This document shows positions 10,777-22,225 of a DNA stretch of 64,000 bases, piece after piece. Within the stretch, counting starts at the first letter, position 1. Each line of letters begins with the position of its first letter. Source of the DNA: Euclidia mi (Eukaryota; Arthropoda; Insecta; Lepidoptera; Erebidae). A model generated the notes under the pieces. The model saw only the letters and a program-made list of their open reading frames with translations, was not told the DNA's origin and made no database searches. The position numbers and the translations under genes were made by a program. Where the stretch lies: NCBI GenBank assembly GCA_944739405.2, contig OX123196.2, forward strand, positions 52,738,196 to 52,802,195, written 5' to 3'.

Positions 10777-13571
10777 ACCATGTTTTTAGGTAGTAGAGCC
10801 TTGCTGATTTTAGCATGAATGGGCCGGCTCGACCGGGGTAGTACTACCCTCTCTCAGAAAATCGACGTAAAGTAACAGTACCTAAACTGTTGGGTTTCGT
10901 TCGGTTAGTAAGAGTGCCGGAGGCCCTATCCACTATTCCTTCTCCCTCATCCTACTCCTCATCCTATCCCTTTTCCCAACCTCAAAGGGCGGCAACTTAC
11001 TTGTGACTCCTGTGGTGTTGCTTGTGTCCATGGGCGGCGGTAATTGATAACCATCAGGCGATCCGTCTGCTCGTTTGCCGCCTATTACTATAAAAGTAAA
11101 ACGAGGGCGAGGCTAATTTTCATCACATCTCGACCGCTTTTTAACACTCATAAGCAGGAGTTTTTGATAAAGGCTATGCAACGTAAGCCTGTTGTAACAT
11201 AGGCATAGGCTCCGAACACAAAATTCCGTTGGTGATGCAAAATTTAAGACAAACTCTTTGTTCGATGTTTTTGTTCATTATGAAATTCGCAATACACACT
11301 AGATATGATATAAGTAAAACAGCACTGTATTTAATATAAATAACAGATGCAATTCAAATAGTTGTGCCAATCAAAAACAACAAAAAAAAAAACAAAAATT
11401 TGAATTTGGAGCAATAAACAAATTATCTAATTCCGATACTTTTTTGACTGAACGTACACTTATCTTCCTAAATATATATTATATCTTTTTAAATATATAG
11501 AATAAAGATCAACGGTGTCTAATCACATGATCGTGGCGGCCAATTGACATCGCCACGACGTAACGAACCCAAACATAAGATCAAAAATAGATCATAAATG
11601 TTCCTATTCATTAATGATATTTTCTATATTATTCTTAGTAAAGTTCCCTACAATCCGTAGCTCTGTTTGACAGACCGCCTGAACTACTAGCTAAGTAATA
11701 AGTCTAACTTCCCAGTTCAAACTATCATTCACTGACGCTTTAAGCAAACTTATATTGAAAATGTTGAATACATTTTCATTTACTTTTGTAGGTCACAATC
11801 TAAGACTTTGCGAACTTTAGAACTAACTAGAGGACGCTAGCAGCTGCGCCTGCACATTTTTTTAATGTATCTGTTTTGACCGATCCCGTGAGTATTTCGG
11901 GAAGTCCCTTCTTAGTGCACCCCTACGGTCCCCAAGGAACATACCTGCCAAATTTCAGCTTCCTGCGCCCAATAGTTTCGGCTGTAGCGTGTCTGTCAGT
12001 CAGTCAGTAACGCAAGGATTTTATATATTAAGACTAGAGGACGCCAGCAGCTACGCCTGCATATTTTTTAATTTACCCGTTTTGGCCGATCCCGTGAGAA
12101 TTTCGGGAAATCCCTTCTTAGTGCACCCCTACGGTCCCCAAGGAACATACATGCCAAATTTCAGCTTCCTGCGCCTAATAGTTTCAGCTGTAGCTTGTCT
12201 GTCAGTCAGTCAGTAACGCAAGGATTTTATATATTACTAGAGGACGCCAGCAGCTACGCCTGCATTTTTTTTTAATTTACCCATTTTGGCCGATTCCGTG
12301 GGAATTTCGGGAAATCCCTTCTTAGTGCGCCCCTACGGTCCCCAAGGAACATACATGCCAAATTTCAGCTTCCTGCGCCCAATAGTTTCGGCTGTAGCGT
12401 GTCTGTCAGTCGGTCAGTAACGCAAGGATTTTATATATTACTAGAGGACGCCAGCAGCTACGCCTGCATTTTTTTTTAATTTACCCGTTTTGGCCGATCC
12501 CGTGGGAATTTCGGGAAATCCCTTCTTAGTGCGCCCCTACGGTCCCCAAGGAACATACATGCCAAATTTTAGCTTCCTGCGCCCAATAGTTTTGGCTGTA
12601 GCGTGTCTGTCAGTCAGTCAGTAACGCAAGGATTATATATATTAAGATGATAATAAAGGATTCTCATTTAATTTGTATTTTATTATTATATGCAAAAAGA
12701 TTATTAATTATTATATAAGTGGACCCCAGAGTCAAACTGGGATAAGATTATTGTGAAAGGTTGTTGCTGGTTAGGCTAATTCTAGTATTTCTGTAACCTC
12801 ATTGCAAGCATTGAATTTTAATAAGTACTAGCCTTTGCCCACTATTTCGTGTGAATGTCTCTTAGACAAAAATATTCATACAAACTCTGATCATCTGTTA
12901 AAAATTAACTTCAATTGGCTTATTCAACATGACTATCTAGATTTGGACTTCTTAATGTTTAATACCTATGCATATCTCCCCAGAAATTAAATAAATATGG
13001 ATTTTTATATTGAGAATCAAAATTTATACAGCTTAGAAAATAATATCCTCAAGTATATGTCAAGCAGGCTCTTGAAAATGTTCCACACCGTCACATTACA
13101 TTGCGGCTGAGGAACAAGTTGCAGGCAATTTTCTGTTCCAACCAACTTTATGTTACAGTATGCATCTACTTAGTGGAATTGAAAAGTTTCTGACGCTCAG
13201 CCGTCCCATTGTACAGACAGACGCTATAATATTCTAGTACATGGTAATCTGATTATATATTTGATTTTGTGATGTTGAATTTGTATGTTGGTTTTGCATG
13301 TAACTGTAGACTGAAATAGTGGTTAAAGTGTTTACCTCAAAGATCAAAGGTGCTGTAGGTTTGAGATCATATACAAAAGATTTGTTTTGTTTTTTTATCA
13401 ATCTAATACATTTATCTTTTATGAAATGAAGATGGCAGTCAAATAATTTGTCTATAACTAAATGCATGTGGTTTTAGAAACTATCACGAAAGACGATGAT
13501 GATCCGCAAAGCTCAACAAATAATTTATGAGTAAGTTTCCCACACTAATCATAAATTAACACCAGTAAATA
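10777..13571. repeat. Left arm of foldback element
   Basis: Pairs with 14309-16256 after removal of 11827-12647. Landmarks include the block ending GTCTGCTCGTTTGCCGCC (near 11080), common in lepidopteran repeats, and the inner end near CACACTAATCATAAATTAAC. The short minus ORF at 13234-13467 is not supported as coding. Confidence 0.88.
11827..12647 (-). mobile_element. Head-to-tail array of four short Helitrons
   Basis: Four units of about 203-207 bp begin (on the plus strand) with CTAGAGGACGC at 11827, 12034, 12237 and 12441. On the minus strand each runs from TC(TTAATATATAAAATCC) to CTAG. At the first junction CTAG is followed immediately by the next TC, so units abut with no host DNA. The other junctions lose a few bases. 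The array lies between A and T. The opposite arm of the foldback lacks it (near 15235), giving a paralogous empty site. A single copy lies at 26211-26416. The ORF at 11989-12216 is an artefact of the repeat. Confidence 0.85.
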
Positions 13572-13726
13572 AGCTTCTTTAAGCTCAAAAATATAGATAA
13601 CCACATATAACTGAAATACCCTACATTATATAAAGCCGTCTGGAAGTTATGGCTGGTAGAAGCAGTGTCAATTTCTCGCAAGCGGAAACCGTCACTCACT
13701 CTACAATTTTGAAATGTTTTGCAGGT

Positions 13727-14310
13727 AATTGTGTGAATGGAGCTCTGAAGGCGTTTATGAACAGTCAAAACGTGTCCAAAAAGGCACGTTTGGCTATACA
13801 TAGAGGTGTGTTAGTGCCTACCCTTATGTATGGTAGTGAAAGTTGGGTATGGCAGAAGAGATTTGAAAGTAGAATAAATGCTGTAGAAATGAGAGCACTA
13901 AGAAGTATGTGTGGTGTGTCTTTGACCGACAGAGTAAAGAATTGTGTGATACGAGAGTGGTGTGGGGTAAAAGAAGATGTAGTGACAAGCATTGAGAAAG
14001 GCATGTTAAGATGGTTTGGGCACATGGAGAGGATGGATGACGATAGACTGACAAAGAAGATATATCAGGCTAGTGTGAATGGGACAGGACAAAGGGGAAG
14101 ACCTAGGAGAACGTTCTCTGACCAGATTGGAGACATCCTGACAAAAGGACAAGTCAGAAGTACCCTTAACAGAAGAGCATGCATGAGAAACTTGATGGGA
14201 GTGAGTGAAGCAAGTGAGCTATGTCAGGATCGTTGCAAATGGCGTTCCGTAGTCTCTGCCTACCCCTCCGGGAAACAGGCGTGAGTCTATGTATGTATGT
14301 ATGTATGTAT
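13727..14310 (+). pseudogene. RTE-type LINE, 3' end of RT protein, at foldback hinge
   Basis: An open frame through 14284 encodes the region after the RT of RTE elements: SKKARLAIHRGVLVPTLMYG, then AVEMRALRSMCGV, MLRWFGHMERMDDDRL and RACMRNLMGVSEASELCQDR. It ends with a stop and a (TATG)n tail at about 14287-14310, the usual RTE terminus. It is 5'-truncated: similarity starts near 13727. Upstream codons back to 13649 are not RTE-like. A shorter copy of the same 3' end lies at 54387-54545. Confidence 0.85.
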
Positions 14311-16256
14311 TTACTGGTGTTCATTTATGATTAGTGTGGGAAACTTACTCATAAATCATTTGTTGAGCTTTGCGGATCATCATCGTCTTTCGTGATAGTT
14401 TCTAAAACCACATGCATTTAGTTATAGACAAATTATTTGACTGCCATCTTCATTTCATAAAAGATAAATGTATTAGATTGATAAAAAAACAAAACAAATC
14501 TTTTGTATATGATCTCAAACCTACAGCACCTTTGATCTTTGAGGTAAACACTTTAACCACTATTTCAGTCTACAGTTAAATGCAAAACCAACATACAAAT
14601 TCAACATCACAAAATCAAATATATAATCAGATTACCATGTACTAGAATATTATAGCGTCTGTCTGTACAATGGGACGGCTGAGCGTCAGAAACTTTTCAT
14701 CTCCACTAAGTAGATGCATACTGTAACATAAAGTTAGTTGGAACAGAAAATTGCCTGCAACTTGTTCCTCAGCCGCAATGTAATGTGACGGTGTGGAACA
14801 TTTTCAAGAGCCTGCTTGACATATATTTGGGGATATTATTTTCTAAGCTGCATAAATTTTGATTCTCAATATAAAAATCCATATTTATTTAATTTCTGGG
14901 GAGATATGCATAGGTATTAAACATTAAGAAGTCCAAATCTGGATAGTCATGTTAAATAAGCCAATTGAAGTTAATTTTTAACAGGGGATCAGAGTTTGTA
15001 TGAATATTTTTGTCTAAGAGACATTCACACGAAATAGTGGGCAAAGGCTAGTACTTATTAAAATTCAATGCTTGCAATGAGATAACAGAAATACTAGAAT
15101 TAGCCTAACCAGCAACAACCTTTCACAATAATCTTATCCCAGTTTGACTCTGGGGTCCACTTATATAATAATTAATAATCTTTTTGCATATAATAATAAA
15201 ATACAAATGAAATGAGAATCCTTTTTTATTACTTCTAAAGTTTCCAAAGTCTTAGATTGTGACCTACAAAAGTAAATGAAAATGTATTCAACATTTTCAA
15301 TATAAGTTTGCTTGAAGCGCCAGTGAATGATAGTTTGAACTGGGAAGTTAGACTTATTACTTAGCTAGTAGTTCAGGCGGTCTGTCAAACAGAGCTACGG
15401 ATTGTAGGGAACTTTACTAAGAATAATATAGAAAAGATCATTAATGAATAGGAACATTTATGATCTATTTTTGATCTTATGTTTGGGTTCGTTACGTCGT
15501 GGCGATGTCAATTGGCCGCCACGATCATGTGATTAGACACCGTTGATCTTTATTCTATGATAATATTTAAAAAGATAAGTGTACGTTCAGTCAAAAAAGT
15601 ATCGGAATTAGATAATTTGTTTATTGCTCCAAATTAAATTTTTTGTTTTTGATTGGCACAACTATTTGAATTGCATCTGTTATTTATATTATATACAGTG
15701 CTGTTTTAGTTATATCATATCTAGTGTGTATTGCGAATTTCATAATGAACAAAAACATCGAACAAAGAGTTTGTCTTAAATTTTGCATCACCAACGGAAT
15801 TTTGTGTTCGGAGTCAATTAAAATGTTACAACAGGCTTACGTTGCATAGACTTTATCAAAAACTCCTGCTTATGAGTGTTAAAAAGCGTTCAAAAGCGGT
15901 CGAGATGTGATGAAAATTAGCCTCGCCCTCGTTTTACTTTTATAGTAATAGGCGGCAAACGAGCAGACGGATCACCTGATGGTTATCAATTACCGCCGCC
16001 CATGGACACAAGCAACACCACAGGAGTCACAAGTAAGTTGCCACCCTTTGAGGTTGGGAAAAGGGATAGGATGAGGAGTAGGATGAGGAAGAAGGAATAG
16101 TGGATAGGGCCTCCGGCACTCTTACTAACCGAACGAAACCCAACAGTTTAGGTACTGTTACTTTACGTCGATTTGCTGAGAGAGGGTAGTACTTCCCCGG
16201 TCGAGCCGGCCCATTCATGCTGAAATCAGCAAGGCTCTACTACCTAAAAACATGGT
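14309..16256. repeat. Right arm of foldback element
   Basis: Reverse complement of the left arm without the Helitron array. Near 15228-15245 the uninterrupted sequence (ATTACTTCTAAAG) marks the position where the array sits in the left arm. Small indels show the arms have diverged a little since formation. Confidence 0.88.
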
Positions 16257-16477
16257 GGGCCATCAACATCTGCAACTGAAGGCAACATCGTGCTAAGGAA
16301 TTAAAATATAAGTTTATCTGGGTACGAGGAGGTCGTATTTATATGAGGAAAAGTGAGACTGCCGAAAAGATATTTATTCGTAATCTCGACATGTTGAATA
16401 AACTTACCTGATATTTTTTTTTCGATAATACCCGAAACCAATTTACAATGTGTCTTAGTTGGTATCATCTGCTACTT

Positions 16478-17095
16478 TCTTTTCGTTAAAAATAATTTTA
16501 TATGGCAAATGTGTAAATTATACGTTATGCCATGTTTACTACAGATATCTAACCTATTTTTTTTATGTTTATGAATCTGTGTCTTTAGGTGTAGGAAGGG
16601 CTAAAACCCAATGCTATATGTTTGAATTCTTTCCGTTAAGAATCATTTTATATGGTAAATGTGTAAGTTATACGTTAAGCCATGTTTACTACATACCTAT
16701 ATCTAACCTATTTTGTTTATGTAAGTGAATCTTTGCCTTTAGGTGTAGGAAAGGCTAAAACCCAATGCTATATATTTGAATACTTTTCATTAAAAATCAT
16801 TTTATATGGTAAATGTGTAAGTTATACGTTAGGCCATGTTAACTATTACTACAGATATCTAACCTATTTTGTTTATGTAAGTGAATCTTTGCCTTTAGGT
16901 GTAGGAAAGGCTAAAACCCAATGCTATATATTTCAATACTTTTCGTTAAAAATCATTTTATATGGTAAATGTGTAAGTTATACGTTAGGCCATGTTTACT
17001 ATTACTACAGATATCTAACCTATTTTGTTTATGTAAGTGAATCCTTGTCCTTAGGTGTAGGAAAGGCTAAAACCCAATGCTATATATTTGAATTT
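16478..17095 (+). repeat. Four tandem 5' monomers of ~150-156 bp in element A
   Basis: Landmark TATGG(T/C)AAATGTGTAA occurs at 16501, 16651, 16805 and 16961, giving periods of 150, 154 and 156 bp. The last units are nearly identical. Tandem monomers upstream of a LINE ORF are known to act as promoters in some elements, for example mouse L1, and that role is inferred here. An ORF at 16682-17371 runs through three of these units because their length is close to a multiple of three. I do not treat it as a gene. Confidence 0.8.
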
Positions 17096-17363
17096 TGTTC
17101 ATGTTGTTCTTTGTGTATGATGGTGAGTTATAATACATTTACAACTTTGTATTTTACAAGTGACATAGATATCGTTTATTACTGTAGATTAATAACCCAC
17201 TTAAAACGCGAATGCAGTCGGTCATACAGTTACCTATATACATCTACAATAACGACTACTATGTGTTGCGACATAATATTGCAATTTGTTATTAAAATTT
17301 ATTGCTGTATATGTCTCTTGAGTGAGACGTTTTCACATGATCCGATATTTAAGTTTTTAAATT

Positions 17364-18773
17364 ATGGCTAACACAAATTTAAGTTTTTATTATCAGAATG
17401 TGCGCGGGCTAAGGACAAAGGTATTGTTTGCATATAATAATATTTTAAATTGTAATTACGACATTTTGCTTTTTACTGAGACATGGTTACAGCATGATAT
17501 CCTAGATACAGAATTGTGTGATGCTAGGTATCAGATATTTCGGCAAGATCGTGATTTAGGTTTGACAGGCAAAAAAACTGGAGGTGGGGTTATGATGTGC
17601 ATAAACCATAAAATTAATGCTATAAGATGTTATGACCTTCTATGTGATAGTATTGAAATAATGCATGTCAGACTTTCTTCTCTAAGTATAGGAGCTGTAA
17701 GGGATCTGCACATTATATTAGTATACATGCCACCTGATGCCTCTAGTATCCCAACGCAACTAAATGTGATTATAGAAGCCCTAACTGACATACAGGGGGT
17801 GTATGACAAACATGATTTTATACTCATAGGTGATTTCAACTTACCCTGTCTATCGTGGTCAGATGAAGGTTTCTTTACAATAAATGACTATCCTCAACAT
17901 ATGCGTATTGCAGCTACTACGTTTGCAGATGGTATTGGTATACTCGGTTTCACTCAGTATAATTTTATTCCTAATTGCAATAACCGTACCTTAGATTTAT
18001 GTTTCTCAACGACACCTATAGATGTCAGCCGGTGCGATGATCCTCTTCTTCGCGAGGATGCTTATCACCCTGCTTTAACTTTAATATGTAAAGATCTATT
18101 TTTAGCACCCCTACGTGAAGTATACATACCGCGGCCTAATTATTACAAAGGCAATTATGATGAACTCAATAATTACTTCAGTAAAATAGACTGGGATAAA
18201 ACGTTAGCGGTTGACTCTGTAGATGATGCTGTTGATGTTTTCTACAAAGAAATAAATATCGGAGTGCAACGATACGTTCCAATTAATAACAAATTAAAAA
18301 ATCGAAGGTATCCAATTTGGTACAGCCGTTCTCTCATTAAAATTATTCGCGAAAAAGCTAAACAGCATAGCAAATGGAAGAAATATAGGAATCCCCGTGA
18401 CTACCATGAATTTTCAATTTTACGCGCTATGCAACATAGTATACAAAAATCATGTTTTCATAACTATATGATGCTCACAGAAAAAATGATAAGTAATTCT
18501 CCCAAAACTTTTTGGACCTATATTAAAAGTGTATTTGCTATGCCATCTGTACTTTCTACGAGCGCGTGGCCTTTATGTTCCACTACTGATGTATTGGAAG
18601 GTACAACTGGTGTAATTTCTACACTTAATATCACCCAGGACACAGTACTTAACATCTTGCGCACATTAGACAAAAATAAGGGTTCCGGGACTGATGGTCT
18701 ACCTGCCATGTTTCTGCGTGGCTGTGCTGTTGGTTTGTCCCGTCCTATAACGTTTCTGTTCCAAGGGCTCTGA
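17364..18773 (+). CDS. Element A: AP-endonuclease domain and start of RT
   Basis: The start at 17364 gives MANTNLSFYYQNVRGL. Endonuclease motifs in order: NVRGLRTK, LLFTETWLQ, GGGVMMCI, VYMPPDAS, LIGDFNLP, TLDLCFS and DAYHPALTL (the catalytic SDH motif is written as D-x-YH, as in many insect LINEs). The linker and the start of the RT follow (KNKGSGTDGLPAMFLRGCA). A one-base frameshift near 18740-18775 ends the frame at 18773, and coding continues at 18794 in another frame. The enzyme would nick target DNA to prime reverse transcription. Confidence 0.85.
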   Translation: MANTNLSFYYQNVRGLRTKVLFAYNNILNCNYDILLFTETWLQHDILDTELCDARYQIFRQDRDLGLTGKKTGGGVMMCINHKINAIRCYDLLCDSIEIMHVRLSSLSIGAVRDLHIILVYMPPDASSIPTQLNVIIEALTDIQGVYDKHDFILIGDFNLPCLSWSDEGFFTINDYPQHMRIAATTFADGIGILGFTQYNFIPNCNNRTLDLCFSTTPIDVSRCDDPLLREDAYHPALTLICKDLFLAPLREVYIPRPNYYKGNYDELNNYFSKIDWDKTLAVDSVDDAVDVFYKEINIGVQRYVPINNKLKNRRYPIWYSRSLIKIIREKAKQHSKWKKYRNPRDYHEFSILRAMQHSIQKSCFHNYMMLTEKMISNSPKTFWTYIKSVFAMPSVLSTSAWPLCSTTDVLEGTTGVISTLNITQDTVLNILRTLDKNKGSGTDGLPAMFLRGCAVGLSRPITFLFQGL

Positions 18774-18793
18774 CTGATGGTGTCTTTCCATCG

Positions 18794-19556
18794 TTGTGGA
18801 AGGCTGCGCTTATTGTGCCTGTCCATAAGAAGGGCTCGAAATCGGACATAATGAATTATCGCCCGATATCGATTCTTAATACACTCAGCAAGGTGTTTGA
18901 GAAAATCGTTCATGACAACATTTACTCGACGATAGCCAATGGCATAGGTCCGTACCAACATGGTTTCATTAGGCGACGCTCAACTACGTCGAACCTAGCT
19001 ACCTTTAGCAATTATGTTATCAGTAATATGGAAACTTGTGGGCAGGTTGACGTCATCTACACAGATTTTGAAAAAGCATTTGATCGTGTGGATCACGTCA
19101 ACCTGCTTCTAAAACTAGAAAATCTTGGCATCCATGGTGACCTACTCAGATGGATTAGTTCCTATTTGTCCAAACGATCTCAGGCTGTTGTTGTTGGAGG
19201 TTTTCGGTCAGATTTTGTGGACATACCGTCTGGCGTTTCTCAAGGATCCTTGCTTGGACCTCTTTTTTACTCTGCGTACTTATATGATATAAAATCATGT
19301 TTTAAATATGCTAAACACCTCTTATATGCGGATGATATGAAGATATATCTGCGTATCAGATCGAGACTCGATTGTGAACTTATACAACGTGATCTTAATT
19401 CTTTATACCTGTACTATTCACAAAATAATATCAATGTTAATATTTCGAAATGTCAAAGCATTAGTTTTAGTCGTCGCAAAAAGCCAATTCACTATACCTA
19501 TAGATTTGATAATAAAATTATTGAAAGAGTCGATGTAGTCAGGGATCTTGGTATAT
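18794..19556 (+). CDS. Element A: reverse transcriptase core
   Basis: A continuation of the 17364 frame after a frameshift. RT blocks: YRPISILNTLSKVFEKIV, QHGFIRRRSTTSNLATF, VIYTDFEKAFDRVDH (motif A), PSGVSQGSLLGPLFYS (motif B; the usual VPQG reads VSQG), LLYADDMKIYLRI (motif C) and NVNISKCQSISFSR. The frame runs into element B at 19557. The true sequence resumes at 22226, inside the same block (VVRDLGI, then LDSKLLFS). Confidence 0.85.
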
Positions 19557-19877
19557 TTATTTATTTATTTATACTTTATGCACTAAAAGTGTACATGGGT
19601 GGACTTAATGCCATTAGGCATTCTCTAACAGTCAACCTTTAGGTGGTGCAGAAATAGGAGTGGTAGGTGCATTGGAAGTAGTGTAGACAATCGATAACTG
19701 AAAAAAAAAAGAAATATATAAACTATATACCTTATTCATTAGGTAATACATAATTATATTTATACCTATAGTAGACAGATAAAAACTGCAACATATGAGT
19801 ATATATAATAAATAAATATTATAGATATCTAAATAAATACACATATAAAAATACAAAATTATATAACATATATACAC

Positions 19878-19883
<6 letters not shown>

Positions 19884-19936
<53 letters not shown>
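19884..19936. repeat. (AT)n microsatellite
   Basis: About 53 bases of alternating A and T in the 3' UTR of element B, flanked by other TATA-rich sequence to about 19950. Confidence 0.95.
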
Positions 19937-19943
<7 letters not shown>

Positions 19944-19975
19944 TTATAACTGATGCGAAGGATGTGCTGATTCCC

Positions 19976-22219
19976 TCAGTCTAGGACTTTCATTTTGAAT
20001 GCGTAACGATTGGTGGACATTCTGACTTCAGGAGGGAGCCTATTCCAAAGCAGTACAGCTTGAACTATGAAAGAGGAATTGACAAAACCAGAAGTGTGTG
20101 TAGGACAAGCAAGAAGTAAATTATGAGAAGAACGAAGTTCCCTTTCATGAGTAGAAGAGAGATATTGAAAGTATGTTTTTAGGTAATCAGGAGGAGAAGG
20201 GGCTGTAAGAATAGAAAAGAGAGTAGTAAGAGCACGCAAACTCCGGCGTTGACGTATGGGTAACCACTTGAGTTCGGAACGGAAAGCAGATACGTGATCA
20301 TACTTACGAAGATTATAAATGAATCGAATGCAGTTATTTAGAAGTCGGTCATATTTGTTGAGATGTTCTGCATTCAGGTCATAATAGCACACATCACCAT
20401 AGTCGATTAAGGGAAAGATTAAGGTCTGCACAAGCATTGTCTTGGTTTTGGGAGGCAGAAAATTCTTGAGGCGATATAATGCGCGGAGAGTACCGATGAC
20501 TCTCTGACTAACACTAGTAACCTGGGCTTGCCAGTCGAGAGTGGAATCAATGTGCAATCCTAGGTCTTTGACGACAGGACTAAACGGAATTATTAGCCCA
20601 TTAAACGTAACCGGAGGCAGGGTTGTTAAGTCTAGTCTACGTATCATGTATTGACTGCCTACGATTATGGCTTGACATTTGGCAGGATTGACATCAAGGC
20701 CGAAATCTTTGGACCATGCCAAAATCGTATCCAAATCTCTGTTTACCTCTGCTATCGCCAAAGCCACGTTATCCACTCTCGCCTGGGAGTACAGCTGCAA
20801 GTCATCGGCGTAAAGATGATACGAACATTGAAGTCTAAGGGTCAAGAGAATAATAAAAATAGAGAAAAGTAAAGGAGAGAGTATGCCACCTTGAGGGACA
20901 CCAGAGCTAAGATCACGCCAACTTGATTAAGTTTCATCAACGCGGACCGCCTGTTGTCGTCCCTGAAGATATGTTGAGAACCATTCGAGTGAACTAGGCG
21001 AGATCATAAGATGGGAAAGGATTGATAGAAGGATGTCGTGACTAACGGTATTAAAGGCGTTCGAGAAGTCAACCAAGGCCAACACAGTGACCTTAGTCTC
21101 CTCCATACCCGCCCTAATATCGCCAGTCACTTTAAGGAGGGCGGAGGTAGTGCTATAGCAAGGTCTGAAGCCAGATTGCAAAGGACTCAAAAGCTTGTTT
21201 TGATGTACAAAACTGGATAGTTGTTTATGCACACTAGCTTCTAGCACTTTGGATAGGAAGGGAAGTATAGAGATAGGACGATAGTGTTTTGGGAGAGAAG
21301 GACTCTGGATTTTAGGCAATGGGATTACAAATGCTTTGCGCCACAAGGAAGGGAAGGTACCACTGGCTAGTGAAAAGTTGACGATGTGGGATATAGGAAA
21401 GGTGAGGTGGTCAAGGATAAGGGTGATCATACGACGGCTAATGCCATCGCATCCTACCGCGTTGGACTTGATGGAAAGGATAATCTTCTTGATCTCACTC
21501 GGTGTCACTGGAGAAAAACTAAAGGGAATTGTGTCAGGCCGAGGCAGGCCAGCCACATAATCAATAGTACGACGCCTGGTTTGGAGATCCAACTGAATAG
21601 TAGAGGAGAAATGTTGGTTTAAATCCTCCAAACCGACCGTCATCTGAGAATCTGTGTGACGTTGCTTGCCAATACCTAGAGTCCCGAGGAACTTCCAGAT
21701 ATTGGCAGAGGATGAGGAATTTATGTTGTCTAGAATATGGCGGCGTTTAGCGTTCCGCACCAACTGGTTACACCGATTTCTTGCAGCCTTGAAGAGGTTC
21801 CAGTTTTCGTCAGACCGATCCCGCCGGAACTGCCGAAATGCTCGATCCCTGCGCCTCATAGCCATCTGTATACCTCTAGTCATCCACGGAGCTTGAGGAC
21901 GCTTTATTTTTATTTTCCTGACGGGGGCATGTTTGTTGAATAAATTCAGGACTATGTTATTGAAGGCATCTACCTTCTCATCCACAGTGGCAGCCGCCGT
22001 CACCTGATTCCAATTGAGTTCAGAGGCATCCTTTTCCAAACAGTCACGATCTATACGTCCAAAGCAACGCAAGTGCAGTACCTTAGGACGAGGTTTAGGT
22101 GGTTTAAGGTTATAGGAGAGGAAGAGGAGATTATGGTGAGAAAAACCAGGAGCAGGGAATTGGCCATGGGAATGGACTAGGGAGGGGTCTGAGTAATTAA
22201 GTCTAGCCAAATGTGCTAT
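19976..22219 (-). pseudogene. Element B ORF2: end of endonuclease, full RT, C-terminal region; one nonsense codon
   Basis: The minus frame starts inside the endonuclease (FSHHNLLFLSY). RT blocks are present: SIKSNAVGCDGISRRMI, PKHYRPISILPFLSKVLE, SPLQSGFRPCYSTTSALL, LALVDFSNAFNTVSHDI (motif A), SSGVPQGGILSPLLFSI (motif B), YHLYADDLQLY (motif C) and VVKDLGLHIDSTLDW. The frames 20927-22231 and 19976-20845 are the same frame, interrupted only by TAA at 20927-20929 between the codons for RVDET and SSWRDL. Otherwise the protein is open to its natural end (FKMKVLD), so this copy is fairly recent. The type is Jockey/CR1-like and distinct from element A. Confidence 0.85.
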
Positions 22220-22225
22220 GTATAT

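Larger units (their letters stand above)
10777..16256. mobile_element. 5.5-kb foldback element with arms of ~2 kb
   Basis: The outer ends ACCATGTTTTTAGGTAGTAG (10777) and its complement (to 16256) start two arms that stay paired inward to 13571 and 14309. The hinge of about 740 bp holds an RTE LINE fragment. The left arm is about 840 bp longer because a Helitron array is inserted in it. No convincing target duplication is seen at the outer ends. No transposase ORF is present. It is either a foldback transposon with very long inverted repeats or an inverted duplication of an older repeat. A partial single arm exists at 25605-27600. Confidence 0.85.
19557..22219 (-). mobile_element. Non-LTR retrotransposon B, 5'-truncated, nested in A
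   Basis: Inserted in the RT gene of element A in the opposite orientation. Its 3' end is an (AAATA/TAAA)n-like tail (minus strand, near 19557-19575) preceded by a 3' UTR at 19576-19975 that includes a long AT microsatellite. A probable 6-bp target duplication GTATAT lies at 19551-19556 and 22220-22225. Removing B and one duplication restores the reading of element A across the join. Its 5' end falls inside the endonuclease domain, typical of truncated reverse transcription. Confidence 0.8.

Noticed and set aside
11989..12216. 75-codon ORF
   Set aside because: Lies across two units of the Helitron array and repeats with them.
16682..17371. 229-codon ORF with internal 52-residue repeats upstream of the LINE ORF
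   Set aside because: It simply reads through tandem DNA monomers whose length is near a multiple of three, and the residues are AT-driven (F, Y, I, L).
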